The notes beneath the pieces are model-generated. The model searched no databases and was not told where the DNA came from. It saw only the letters and a list, made by a program, of their open reading frames with translations. The position numbers and the translations under genes were made by a program. A stretch of 64,000 nt of DNA from Roseiarcus sp963753135 (GTDB taxonomy: Bacteria; Pseudomonadota; Alphaproteobacteria; Rhizobiales; Beijerinckiaceae). The DNA is taken from assembly GCA_963753135.1 (NCBI GenBank), contig CAVWBA010000026.1, positions 245,552 to 309,551 on the forward strand. The letters run 5' to 3'. Shown here piece by piece: positions 51,783 to 60,427 of this stretch (position 1 is its first letter; the number at the start of each line of letters is the position of its first letter).

Positions 51783-52829
51783 TTATCGTCTTCGTCCGAT
51801 TCCGAAGGTCACGGCGAGCGCGCTCACAAGCACCACGCCTTTCACGAAGTCCTGCGCGTAGTAAGGCGCGTTCAGCATGGTGAGACCGTTCAGCAGAATG
51901 CCGACGAACACCGCGCCCATGACCGTGCCGCCGACATTGGGACGTCGCTGGTCGAGAACGGCATAACCGATCAGGGCGGCGGCGACGCTGTCGAGCAGCA
52001 TCGATGATCCGGCGAAGATCTCGCCGCGACCGATGCGAGCGGCGGTGAATATGCCGCCGAGAGCGCCGAGCGCGCCAGAAATCACGTAGGCGGCCACTCG
52101 ATATTTTCTTGTCGGCGCTCCAGCCAAATGAGCCGCCGCTTCATTGCCGCCAACCGCATAGAAGACGCGCCCCCAGCGCGTGCGTTCCATAACGAACCAA
52201 GCAACGATCGCGATCAGTGCCACGACAACCACTGGCAGCGGGACAACGTCCCACAAGCGATGCCTTCCGACGTACAAGAAGTTCGGATCAAAGCGCCCGT
52301 TTGCGGAAACGCCGTTGGGCAGAACCAGTCCGGTGGTGATCGAGCGGCCGCCGCTCGGAATGAGCGTCAAGCCAGAAAGGAGAAACATCATTCCGAGGGT
52401 GGCGAGCAGATCCGGAATGCGCAGCTTGACGATCAGGGCTCCGTTCGCAAGCCCAATGAGCGCCCCCGCCACGAGGGTGAGAGCGATGGTTTCGGCCGCA
52501 TTCAGCTGCAGCACGACCATCGCATAGCTCGATAACATCAGGCACAGGACCGCGGTGCTCCCAACCGACAGGTCAAAGCCGTTGACGGCGAGAGAGAACG
52601 TAACGCCGACCCCGAGCAGCGCCACCACGGACACCGCCTGCAACACGCTGAACAGGTTGTCGAGGCGGAGAAAGGCAGGCTCCTCGACCTCGAAAAGCAC
52701 CGCAAGGCAGCCAAGGATGACAAAAATCGCGTAGCGCCGGATCCAGCGGATAAGCGATGTCTTCCCAGCGCCGAGGGCGGCATCCGGCGCGGCCAGTTCG
52801 GTCCGCTGCGCGCGCCGTCCGTCAGTCAT
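51783..52829 (-). CDS. Ribose-type ABC transporter permease (system 2)
   Basis: This 348-residue RbsC-class permease has about ten hydrophobic segments, VTFSLAVNGFDLSVGSTAVL, RIPDLLATLGMMFLLSGLTL and the coupling region VFYAVGGNEAAAHLAGAPTR. Its ATG at 52829 overlaps the ATPase stop by eight bases. It precedes the binding-protein gene by 25 bases. Confidence 0.9.
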   Translation of the reverse strand: MTDGRRAQRTELAAPDAALGAGKTSLIRWIRRYAIFVILGCLAVLFEVEEPAFLRLDNLFSVLQAVSVVALLGVGVTFSLAVNGFDLSVGSTAVLCLMLSSYAMVVLQLNAAETIALTLVAGALIGLANGALIVKLRIPDLLATLGMMFLLSGLTLIPSGGRSITTGLVLPNGVSANGRFDPNFLYVGRHRLWDVVPLPVVVVALIAIVAWFVMERTRWGRVFYAVGGNEAAAHLAGAPTRKYRVAAYVISGALGALGGIFTAARIGRGEIFAGSSMLLDSVAAALIGYAVLDQRRPNVGGTVMGAVFVGILLNGLTMLNAPYYAQDFVKGVVLVSALAVTFGIGRRR

Positions 52830-54393
52830 GCGAAGACCCCGTCGAATCGGCGGCTTCCACCGCCTCGAGGATCCCCAAGGAAGCCAGAAGCGAATCTGAT
52901 TTTTCCTTGCGCAGGTCGTGCACCCCGACAATGACATGATCGCGCATGACCGCAATGCGGTCGGCGGCTTCGATCGCCTCCTCTACGTCGCTTGTGGCGA
53001 TGAGAGTGGCGGCGTTCCCCTGGCCGGAGCGAATGGCGTCGATGAGGTCGCGCCGCGAGCCGATATCCACGCCCTGAAAGGGCTCATCGGCCAGGAAAAG
53101 ACGGCGCGGCGCGGCCTGCCAACGGCCAATCACCACCTTCTGCTGATTGCCGCCTGACAGGAGGTCCAGCGTGTCGCCCGGTCCGTTGCAGCGGATTTTC
53201 AGCTCGTCGATCGCGCGTTGCGCGACAGCGCGTTCGCGCTGCGGAAAGATCACGCCGCTTGGAAACCATTTGCGCCTGTGCGGCAGGGCAATCGTGCCGG
53301 CAATGTCGCCCCCCGGCGTTTCTGGAGGCAAAAGCGAGCTTCGCCAACGGTCCTCGCCTGCGAGAAAAACGCCGGCGGCAATCGCGTCCTCTGGTCCGCT
53401 GGGGCGCCAGTCAACGCCGTCGAGGATCGCGCGTCCCGATACGAACCGGCGAAGGCCGAAGAGAGCGCCCAACAAATTGCTCTTGCCGGAACCTAACGCG
53501 CCGGTCATCGCGATGATCTCACCCGCACGAACTTCCAAATCGAACGGGCGGCTGTCGGCGCGCAGTTGCACCTGGTCAAGTCGCAGGACGGGCTCGCCTG
53601 AAGGGCCGGCCGGCCGATCGGTCAAGGCCTCGCCGAGGTCGCGACCGACCATTTGTCGAATAGCGGCCGCAAGATCCAGAGGCCGGCGCTGCTCAAAAAC
53701 CTGTCGCCCATTGCGCAATACGACCACGCGGTCAGCCAGTCGCCGGATGTCGCCCATGCGATGCGATATGTAGAGGATCGCCACACCTTGGGCGCGCAGT
53801 CGATCAACCACTTCGAAGAGGCGGTTCGCCTCGGCCGCCCCAAGGCTCGCGGTCGGCTCGTCGAGGATCAACACTGAGGCCTTTGCGGCGGTCGCCCGCG
53901 CAATGGCGATGAGCTGACGCTGCGCCGGCCCAAACGCTCCGTAATCCTCGTCAAGTGGAAGGTCCAGGCCAATATGCGCAGCGACTTCCGCCGCTCTTCG
54001 CTGGATCTCCCACGTCCCAGCGAAGGCTGAGAAGGAGCCGCCGCAGAGCTCATCCAGAACCAAATTCTGCGCGACGCTGACGCCCGCGACGCCCAGCTGA
54101 TCCGTCGCTTGATGAACGGTGACGACGCCGCTCTCTCGTGCGCTTCTGGGCGACGAAAAGCGAACTTGCCGCCCATTGATCAGTATTTGTCCGTGATCGG
54201 CCTCGACAACACCCGAGGCGATTTTCGCGAGCGTCGATTTGCCAGCGCCATTCGCGCCTAGAAGCGCAACGACTTCGCCCCGACGAAGAATAAGATCGAC
54301 GTTCTGGAGCGCCTTGGTCGGACCGAAGCTCTTGGACATGGAGAGAAGCGACAGCGCCGGGCTCTCACCATCTTCTAATGCGCCTGTCGGCAT
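52822..54393 (-). CDS. Ribose-type ABC transporter ATPase (system 2, tandem NBD)
   Basis: This is a 523-residue tandem ATPase. NBD1 has GANGAGKSTLAKIASGVV, AFGPAQRQLIAIARA at the signature position and VLILDEPTASLGAAEA. NBD2 has a GALGSGKSN P-loop, FLAGEDRWRSSL, LSGGNQQKVVIGRW and a FLADEPFQGVDIGSR Walker B. It is divergent from the system 1 ATPase. It follows the SDR gene by 75 bases. Confidence 0.92.
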   Translation of the reverse strand: MPTGALEDGESPALSLLSMSKSFGPTKALQNVDLILRRGEVVALLGANGAGKSTLAKIASGVVEADHGQILINGRQVRFSSPRSARESGVVTVHQATDQLGVAGVSVAQNLVLDELCGGSFSAFAGTWEIQRRAAEVAAHIGLDLPLDEDYGAFGPAQRQLIAIARATAAKASVLILDEPTASLGAAEANRLFEVVDRLRAQGVAILYISHRMGDIRRLADRVVVLRNGRQVFEQRRPLDLAAAIRQMVGRDLGEALTDRPAGPSGEPVLRLDQVQLRADSRPFDLEVRAGEIIAMTGALGSGKSNLLGALFGLRRFVSGRAILDGVDWRPSGPEDAIAAGVFLAGEDRWRSSLLPPETPGGDIAGTIALPHRRKWFPSGVIFPQRERAVAQRAIDELKIRCNGPGDTLDLLSGGNQQKVVIGRWQAAPRRLFLADEPFQGVDIGSRRDLIDAIRSGQGNAATLIATSDVEEAIEAADRIAVMRDHVIVGVHDLRKEKSDSLLASLGILEAVEAADSTGSSHD

Positions 54394-54468
54394 CGAGGCG
54401 TTGATCCATCTCTTGTGAAGAAGAGAGGCTGGGACGCAGATGAAACTCCGAGCCCCAACCCTTCTGGC

Positions 54469-55239
54469 TCAGAAGTAGCCTTTCGCCAGCCAGCCGCCAT
54501 CGACCACAAGGTTGGTGCCAGTGATGTATTTCGAGTCGTCGGAGGCGTAGAACAGCGCAGCTTTCGCCACATCGTCTGGCATCGCTGCGCGCTTCAGCGG
54601 AATCATCGCCTCGACCCTTTCCATGAGATCGCTCTTGCCGTCATAGAGATCGTTGTGCATGGGGGTCCGGGCCGCTCCGGGACTAACCGTGTTTGAGCGG
54701 ATACCGCGGTCAGCGTATTCCATGGCGGTCACCATGGAAAAGTTCATGACGGCGATCTTGGTCGGGCCGTAGACGCAAAAGCCGCCGTTGCCGCGAAAGG
54801 CGCTTTCGGATCCTGTGCTGATGATGGAGCCGCCGCCGCGCTTGACCATCTCCGGCAAGGCGAATTTCGTCGGCAGGAACACCCCCATGAAATTGACCTC
54901 CCACAGGCGCCGTGCGTCCTCCTCAGTGAAGTCGGCGATCTCGACGCCACGAGGTCCGAGAATGCCGGCGTTATTGTAGAGGATGTCCAAGGCGCCATAG
55001 GTCTCGATCGTTTTGGCGACGATCCTTTTCGCGTCCTCCGTCTTCGACACGTCGGCAGGAATGAAGACGATCTCTCCGCCGTTCGAGCGGATTTCCTTCG
55101 CCACGGCTTCGCCCTCCGCGACCTTGACGTCGCAGGTCAAAATCTTTGCGCCCTCCGTCGCCCACAGTTCACAGGCGCCTTTGCCAAAACCTCCGGCGCC
55201 ACCCGTTATGAGTGCGACCTTGCCATCTAAACGTCCCAT
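54469..55239 (-). CDS. Short-chain dehydrogenase/reductase (classical SDR)
   Basis: This 256-residue SDR has the cofactor motif TGGAGGFGKG near residue 12, NNAGILGPRG, the catalytic Ser in ISTGSESAFRG and Tyr-Lys in VYGPTKIAVM. The C-terminal GTNLVVDGGWLAKGYF end is typical. The ATG at 55239 follows AAGGGTGAGGAG; a GTG three codons upstream is possible. It probably oxidises an alcohol group of the compound imported by system 2, an inference from position only. Confidence 0.9.
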   Translation of the reverse strand: MGRLDGKVALITGGAGGFGKGACELWATEGAKILTCDVKVAEGEAVAKEIRSNGGEIVFIPADVSKTEDAKRIVAKTIETYGALDILYNNAGILGPRGVEIADFTEEDARRLWEVNFMGVFLPTKFALPEMVKRGGGSIISTGSESAFRGNGGFCVYGPTKIAVMNFSMVTAMEYADRGIRSNTVSPGAARTPMHNDLYDGKSDLMERVEAMIPLKRAAMPDDVAKAALFYASDDSKYITGTNLVVDGGWLAKGYF

Positions 55240-55502
55240 ACTCCTCACCCTTCCTCTTCATCGTGACGAGCCGCCAAACCCTGCAGCAGCCGGCATGTTG
55301 AATGCCTGCGATTAAGCGTTGATCGCTCGCCGTTGGGCTCCTGGTCGAGCAACCGCCTATCCACTCCATTCATTTCAAGTTTGGGATGGATGAGCGGCGG
55401 AAACCCTCGCAGCAAGTCGTCGGATCTCCTGCTCCTGGTCATGATCGCATCGCCGGGGGGAGCGATCCAGAAATTTACCCCTCAGCCCGCTTCCCCCGTT
55501 GC

Positions 55503-56387
55503 TCAGACAATCGCCCGCCACACCTCCGGCACAAATCCGAAGCCAGTTCCTCGGCGCTCGATATGGCCGATCGCGGGAAAGTCGAAATGAGTTCCGGCGA
55601 CGCGGATCTGGTCCGTCGCCGCCATTTCCAGAGCGCGCTTCCGCGTCGCGACCGCTTGCCCGCGATCGACGTCGAGCACCGTCCCGGCCTGGGGCGCGGC
55701 CATCTGCAAGTTTGGCATATGCACAACATCGCCCCAGATCATGAGGGAATCGCTTCCCAATTCGATCAGCCAAGCCGTTTGGCCCGGCGTATGCCCCGCC
55801 TGGGTCACCGCGGTCACCCCCGGAAGCACTGAACCGTCGCGAACTGTGCGGATGCGATCGGCGTAAGGCGCGGTGGCGAGCCGCGCACTCTCGAAGAAGT
55901 CCAATGTCTCCGGCGGCGAGCGGCTGGGCGAATCCGGATCGCGGAAGAAATTCAGCTCCGCCTCGTTGACGACGATCTCCGCCTTCGGAAAGACGGCCTG
56001 CCCGTGCTCATCGATGAGCCCGTTCACGTGGTCGGGATGAAGATGGGTCATCAAGACCGTGTCGATGTCATCCGGTTCGATACCCATGGAGCGCAAATTG
56101 TCGGTGAGCATTCCAAGCGTCGGCCCCATGCTGACCCCGCAACCGGTGTCGATCAGCACGCGGCGGCCCGCCATCTGCACCAGGAACGCATTCATCGTCA
56201 TCTTTGGCGGAACGGGCCGGAAAGCGGCCTTCTCCAGCCGCTCGCATTCGGAGTGGCCGATCCCGACGATGAGATCGAACGAGGCCTGGAACGTCCCGTC
56301 ATTCACCGCAGTCACGAGGGCGTCGCCGATCACGAGATGGTAGAGCCCGGGGGGTTGGCGGCGAGGAAATTCAATCAATTCACGCAT
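55503..56387 (-). CDS. MBL-fold metallo-hydrolase
   Basis: This metallo-beta-lactamase-fold hydrolase of about 294 residues has the metal motif MTHLHPDHVNGLI, VLIDTGCGVSMGPTLGM upstream of it, TQAGHTPGQTAWLI (third His), LMIWGDVVHMPN (bridging Asp) and AGTHFDFPAIGHI. This arrangement is like N-acyl-homoserine lactonases and related lactonases or esterases. The ATG at 56387 is preferred; an in-frame GTG at 56417 would add ten residues. It is first in line before the SDR gene (263-base gap). A lactone product of sugar oxidation would be a sensible substrate but is not shown. Confidence 0.85.
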   Translation of the reverse strand: MRELIEFPRRQPPGLYHLVIGDALVTAVNDGTFQASFDLIVGIGHSECERLEKAAFRPVPPKMTMNAFLVQMAGRRVLIDTGCGVSMGPTLGMLTDNLRSMGIEPDDIDTVLMTHLHPDHVNGLIDEHGQAVFPKAEIVVNEAELNFFRDPDSPSRSPPETLDFFESARLATAPYADRIRTVRDGSVLPGVTAVTQAGHTPGQTAWLIELGSDSLMIWGDVVHMPNLQMAAPQAGTVLDVDRGQAVATRKRALEMAATDQIRVAGTHFDFPAIGHIERRGTGFGFVPEVWRAIV

Positions 56388-56481
56388 CGAGAATCGCCAG
56401 ACTTCCTCCCCGATCACGTACGTTCAACCCTGACCGCAGATCCAACGTGCGAGCGCGCCAGAGCCGCGTGCCGGCTCGGCT

Positions 56482-56515
56482 CCACGGCCTGTTGACAACC
56501 CTAGGCCCGTGGATC
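56482..56515. repeat. Nested inverted repeat upstream of MBL-fold gene
   Basis: TCCACGGCCT and AGGCCCGTGGA are inverted (one bulged base) around GTTGACAAC, itself palindromic. It lies about 95-128 bases upstream of the MBL-fold gene and may be its operator or a hairpin in its leader. Confidence 0.4.
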
Positions 56516-56591
56516 GACGCGGCCCAGTCGTTAATCGGAACGAGGCCATCGCAGATGGCGAGGCGGCCCATCGCAGAGGGGTAACTGACGG

Positions 56592-56721
56592 TTAAGCAGA
56601 TACCGGCGCCAGGGTGATTCCCAGTTCGTCGGTGATTGCGTGGATGGACTCCATGATGGGGATAGCGCTCGGTCCGTCGCCATGCACGCATATGCTCTCC
56701 GCCGGGATGGCGACGCGCTTG
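56592..56721 (-). pseudogene. 3' remnant of 5-oxoprolinase subunit A (LamB/YcsF, pxpA)
   Basis: Ending with TAA at 56594-56592, the minus strand encodes SGKRVAIPAESICVHGDGPS followed by AIPIMESIHAITDELGITL, the conserved C-terminal end of PxpA/YcsF proteins. Upstream of the SGKR segment homology vanishes within a few codons, at about 56721. The other roughly 210 residues are missing. The cut lies next to an AT-rich promoter and the recombinase/AAA region, so it probably marks an insertion or deletion boundary. Confidence 0.7.
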
Positions 56722-56754
56722 CCGGATACGCGCCAGCTAACCGACGATAACCAC

Positions 56755-56783
56755 TTGACATACTAGTGTATATGAAATATTAT
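56755..56783 (+). promoter_or_regulatory. Sigma-70-type promoter with palindromic spacer
   Basis: TTGACA (56755-56760), a 17-base spacer and TATTAT (56778-56783) form a near-consensus promoter reading rightward, in an AT-rich island that contrasts with the surrounding DNA. The spacer contains ATACTAGTGTAT, nearly palindromic and resembling a regulator site. It probably drives the DUF3768 gene, whose ATG is 156 bases away. Confidence 0.6.
56761..56768. repeat. Left copy of TACTAGTG direct repeat
   Basis: TACTAGTG occurs here and at 59621-59628, in the same orientation, bracketing the DUF3768, recombinase-fragment and AAA+ genes (2.86 kb). It could be an 8-bp target duplication or a chance match; CTAG is rare in GC-rich genomes. 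Confidence 0.35.
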
Positions 56784-56938
56784 AACGTTGTATATTGATC
56801 TCGGTAGGCGCCGCAGGCCGATCCCCTAGCCCCGATAGCAACCGCGTTGAGCACGAGCGACGACTGATCCGCAACCTCGGATCAACGATCGGCGAGCGTG
56901 CGCGCTCTCCCGTTTCGCAAACTCTCTCGAGGTTGAAG

Positions 56939-57281
56939 ATGACCGAGGAAAACGCGCTCTCGCGCGATCGCATTCGCGCGCTCAATGATGCCTTCCGCCG
57001 CACGTTTGTGGGTGGGACGGTCGTCGTTACCGCCGGCTTTGAATCCCTATCCGCCGACCATCGTCATTCGGTTCTCACCAAAGTCCGTGCGTTCGATCAG
57101 TTTGACGAAGACAACGACCCCAATGGCGAGCACGACTTCGGTCTTATCGATGAGGGCGATGTCCGCTGCCTTTGGAAGATTGGATTACTTCGACTCCGAC
57201 ATGGAGCTGATGTCGCCTGATCCGGCCGATTCTCTTGTCACGACGCGTGTCCTCACGGTGATGCTCGCGGAAGAATACTGA
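56939..57281 (+). CDS. DUF3768-family protein, one frameshift
   Basis: This protein of about 113 residues starts MTEENALSRDRIRALNDAFR and contains TVVVTAGFESLSADHRHSVL and FDEDNDPNGEHDFGLID. At about 57184 one extra base moves the end (DYFDSDMELMSPDPADSLVT, then VLTVMLAEEY) to another frame. The full-length pattern is the DUF3768 family, which is frequent on plasmids and integrative elements of alphaproteobacteria, often near replication or transfer genes. Function unknown. It supports a mobile origin for 56.7-59.6 kb. Confidence 0.8.
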
Positions 57282-57457
57282 ACCGTCCGAAGCCAAGCGC
57301 GGCTTCCCTCATCGGATCTCGCCACTCAGCCCGGAACTGTCCAAGTCCCAATCGCCCAAATCGTTCGGCGCTGCCATTGAGGGCGATCATTTTCACCTCG
57401 TCCTACCCGAACTCGGCTCCCGACTTACGGCGGCCGTCCCCCACGGAGTTTCTCAAT

Positions 57458-57780
57458 ATGCCCGGCAAACAAGCAAAGGTCGTTACGCCCCAGATGTTGC
57501 GGCGGATGTTGCGCAGAACATCAAGCGCACCCTTCCCCGCGCGTGATCGAGTGATGATCCTCTTGTCAGTCAAAGCGGGACTGCGCGCCTGCGAGATCGC
57601 CCAACTCGAGTGGTCAATGGTTCTCGACGCGCGAGGCAAGGTCGCCGACAGTCTTGCGATCCACGACGCGATCGCCAAAAAGCGTGGTGGACGGCGCATC
57701 CCAATGCATCCCGACCTGCGCAAAGCGCTTCAAAGCTTGTTGCGGATGAGCGAACCTTCCGGGCCTGTTGTCCGTATCGC
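57458..57780 (+). pseudogene. Tyrosine-recombinase (integrase) fragment, fused in frame to the AAA+ gene
   Basis: From ATG 57458 (MPGKQAKVVTPQMLRRMLRR) the frame contains RDRVMILLSVKAGLRACEIA followed by QLEW, the first catalytic box of tyrosine recombinases with its Arg. A KKRGGRRIPMHPDLRKAL segment follows, equivalent to the beta-hairpin Lys and the following strand. The second box (HxxR) and nucleophile Tyr are absent. After SEPSGPVVR the same frame continues as an AAA+ protein. Similar short recombinase-like proteins do occur as accessory genes, so the part may have been a small integrase before the fusion. It cannot be catalytic as it stands. Confidence 0.65.
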
Positions 57781-59556
57781 TCGCGAGCCGGCACCTCACC
57801 CTTCTCCCCTTCAAAAGCGCCTCGATTGGCTTGCGCAGGCATGTTCGCTCAACGCCGCTCAGAGCCGAGTCCTCGGTCTTCTAGCGCGAGCGGTTAGAGT
57901 ACTGGAGGTCCGTCGTCTTGTCGAAGCCATCGATGATGGGTTCCACGCGGACGGTTTGGAGCTCGAGCCGTTTCTTGAGACGAATTCCGAGCGGCTCGAG
58001 CTCTCAGCCAGAGGCAAGTTGTCAGAATTGGGCTTGATAGACGCGCAGAATAACTCGAGTTTGCCCCTTGTTGTTGATCGCTTTCTTTCCCTGCCCCGAA
58101 TTAGCCCAAACAAGCTTGGCGATCTCCTACTCGGCGAACCGACCCACGCCTCGCTGACCTGGAAAGACTTTGAGCACCTCGGGGATCTCCGCGACCTAGC
58201 TTCTCGGATTGTCGCTGGCGCCGGGTGTCTCAGAGGCCCGGCGCCGCGCGGCGTGAACCTCCTCTTCTACGGGCCGCCGGGAACGGGCAAGACGGAGTTC
58301 GCGAAGACGCTTGGCGCCCCGTGTCGGGCTCTCCGTCCAGTTTTGCAGAGAGAGGGGCGAAGAAAGCTCAGAGCCCAATCGACGCGAACGGATTGCGGCG
58401 CTTCTCATTGCAAACGCCGTCGGACGCATCGCGCGAAAGACGATCGTTGTGGTCGATGAGGCGGACGACATCCTCGCTGAGCTTGATGAGGATAACTCCT
58501 CTGATCGACGAGGCAGCAAAGTATTCATAAATCGGCTCATCGAGAGAGCCGCCGCCCCGACGATTTGGATCACCAATGATGTTGAGAGATTAGGGCCGGC
58601 AATCATCCGGCGCATGAATCTCGCGCTGCGCTTCGCCAAACCAAGCCTCTCAGTCCGGAAGACTATGGTGGCAAAGCTCGCAAAGCGCGAAAACCTTCGC
58701 CTCAACGAAACGGTCCTCTTGGAACTCGCAAGAACTCCAAGCCCGACTGCGCTCGTCAAGAACGCGATTCGGTGCGCCGCTTATACCCGGGGTTCCTCCA
58801 GCGATGCGCGCACGATTTCTCGGCAGCGCACTAAGAGCTTTGGGTGGGCGAGACTTCCCGGCGAAGTCAGCGCCGATCCGATTTGACCCAATGCTGAGCT
58901 CGGCCGATGTCGACTTAGCTCGGCTCGCGGACCAAGTCGCCAAGTCGCCCGCACGCGCCATCTCATTTTGCCTATCGGGTCCTCCAGGTGCGGGAAAGTC
59001 GGCCTACGCTCGCCATCTCGCCGAGCGCCTTGATCTCGATGTCCTCAAGAAGCGGTACTCTGATCTCAGCTCCATGTGGCTTGGCGAGTTGGAAAAGACG
59101 ATCGCCGCAGCGTTCGAAGAGGCGGCAGATATCCGTGCTTTTCTCATCATCGACGAAGCCAACTCGCTCCTGCGCGATCGATTGGCGGCTCAGCATTCTT
59201 GGGAGATCACGCAGGTCAACGAGATGCTGACGCAGATGGAACGGCATCCCTACCCCTTCGCCTGCACCACCAATGCACTTGAACTTTTGGACGCGGCCGC
59301 GGCGCGTCGGTTTCTATTCAAGGTGCGCTTCCTTGCGATGACCCCCGATCAAATCGCTAAGGCGTTCCGGGCCGCGTTTGACGCCGATCCGCCTGAGTTC
59401 GTGCTCAAGCTCGACGGCTTGACCCCGACCGATTTCGCGACGGTCGCAAGGAAAGCGAGCGCGCTCGCTGAGCGCGATTTAAAGATTTTGGCGCAATCGC
59501 TTGAATACGAAGCCCAAGCCAAACCAGCTTCAGGCCGGCGGCGGATCGGCTTCTAG
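57781..59556 (+). CDS. Tandem AAA+ ATPase, frameshifted, N-terminus replaced by recombinase fragment
   Basis: A helical region (QKRLDWLAQACSLNAAQSRV, then SPNKLGDLLLGEPTHASLTW) is followed by AAA module 1 with Walker A FYGPPGTGKTEFAKTL. At about 58318 a frame change leads to Walker B IVVVDEADDIL and sensor region IWITNDVERLGPAIIRRMNL. A second change near 58825 leads to AAA module 2, with Walker A SGPPGAGKSAYAR, Walker B AFLIIDEANSLLRD and CTTNALELLDAAAARRFLFK. The layout matches an FtsH/CDC48-like ATPase family of unknown role in proteobacteria. The usual N-terminal part is missing; the recombinase fragment sits in its place. Confidence 0.75.
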
Positions 59557-60427
59557 CTGGCAACTGGCCCAAATCCACCGTCTCGTGGCTGCCGATGTCC
59601 CCCAGGCAAGGCCCCCTCACTACTAGTGAAGCAGCGCCGTTCACTGCGGATCTCAATAGTTGATTTGTCTTCATTCGTACCATGGCCGGAATTGCGGCCG
59701 GAGTCAGATAATACAATCTTACGGACATTTCTAATCCGCGACCACCGTGGCGATTCCTCGGCACAAAACGTGACAAAGCGCCGCACACCAGTCACCACGT
59801 CCACATGATTCGCGCCGATCTGGCCCTCGTTCCCGACCCACTCGCCGACCTCGGCGAATGGCTCAGAGACGCTAGCCTTTGCGGCCTGGGCGCGGGCGCA
59901 CAGCAGACCGATCACCTCTTCTTCGCTGGGGCTAGCCTCGCTCTGCCGGACGCCTGTTTGCGCCCGCGACCACCTGGGGCCGGGGCCTTGCTTTCCCGCC
60001 TGGCCCTTCAAAGCGTCGCCGCCTCGAGCTAAACTGCTTCGCCTCAACTCCGGCGCCGCTACTCTGTGCGATTTGCATTTCGCGGTGGCCGCCGAGCCTC
60101 TCCTTGCTGCAACACAGCTGCAGTTGTTTTGCGACATTGCGGGCCGCCCACCTAACCTCGACGCCCGGCGGCGTGCAGCGGCCGCGCTCGAGTTCCACTG
60201 GCCAACGCGAGCCTGCTGGCCAAAACCCTATCGGAGAGCGCCAAAGCAAAGGACCCGGTCTCGGCCGGCGCCAAGGCGGCCGCTATCACCTTTGCCGCCC
60301 TTCCGGTCGAGCGCCTTCTGAATTGCGCTAGGCACGACGCTTGCAAGAGCGCCTCGCAGCGCCGCATCGACCCTTTCGGCTATCCGCGGGCCCGGATGTT
60401 TGGCAGCTGGGAGCTGGGAGCAAGCAA
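59557..60427. other. Unassigned region between AAA+ gene and third sugar importer
   Basis: No gene is recognised in about 870 bases. On the minus strand a frame from 60137 to 59553 has codon bias compatible with coding in its middle (EEEVIGLLCARAQAAKASVS and onward), but no family was recognised. On the plus strand pieces at 60073-60210 and 60207-60428 (LLAKTLSESAKAKDPVSAGA, then ITFAALPVERLLN) could be one frameshifted small protein. The two possibilities overlap and cannot both be right. Confidence 0.3.
59621..59628. repeat. Right copy of TACTAGTG direct repeat
   Basis: Second copy of the octamer at 56761-56768, 65 bases after the AAA+ stop. Here it also forms the palindrome TCACTA-C-TAGTGA. 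Confidence 0.35.

Noticed and set aside
56531..56761. 76-codon minus-strand frame in the pxpA remnant
   Set aside because: The conserved PxpA C-terminal residues are in a different frame of the same strand, so this frame is a shadow.
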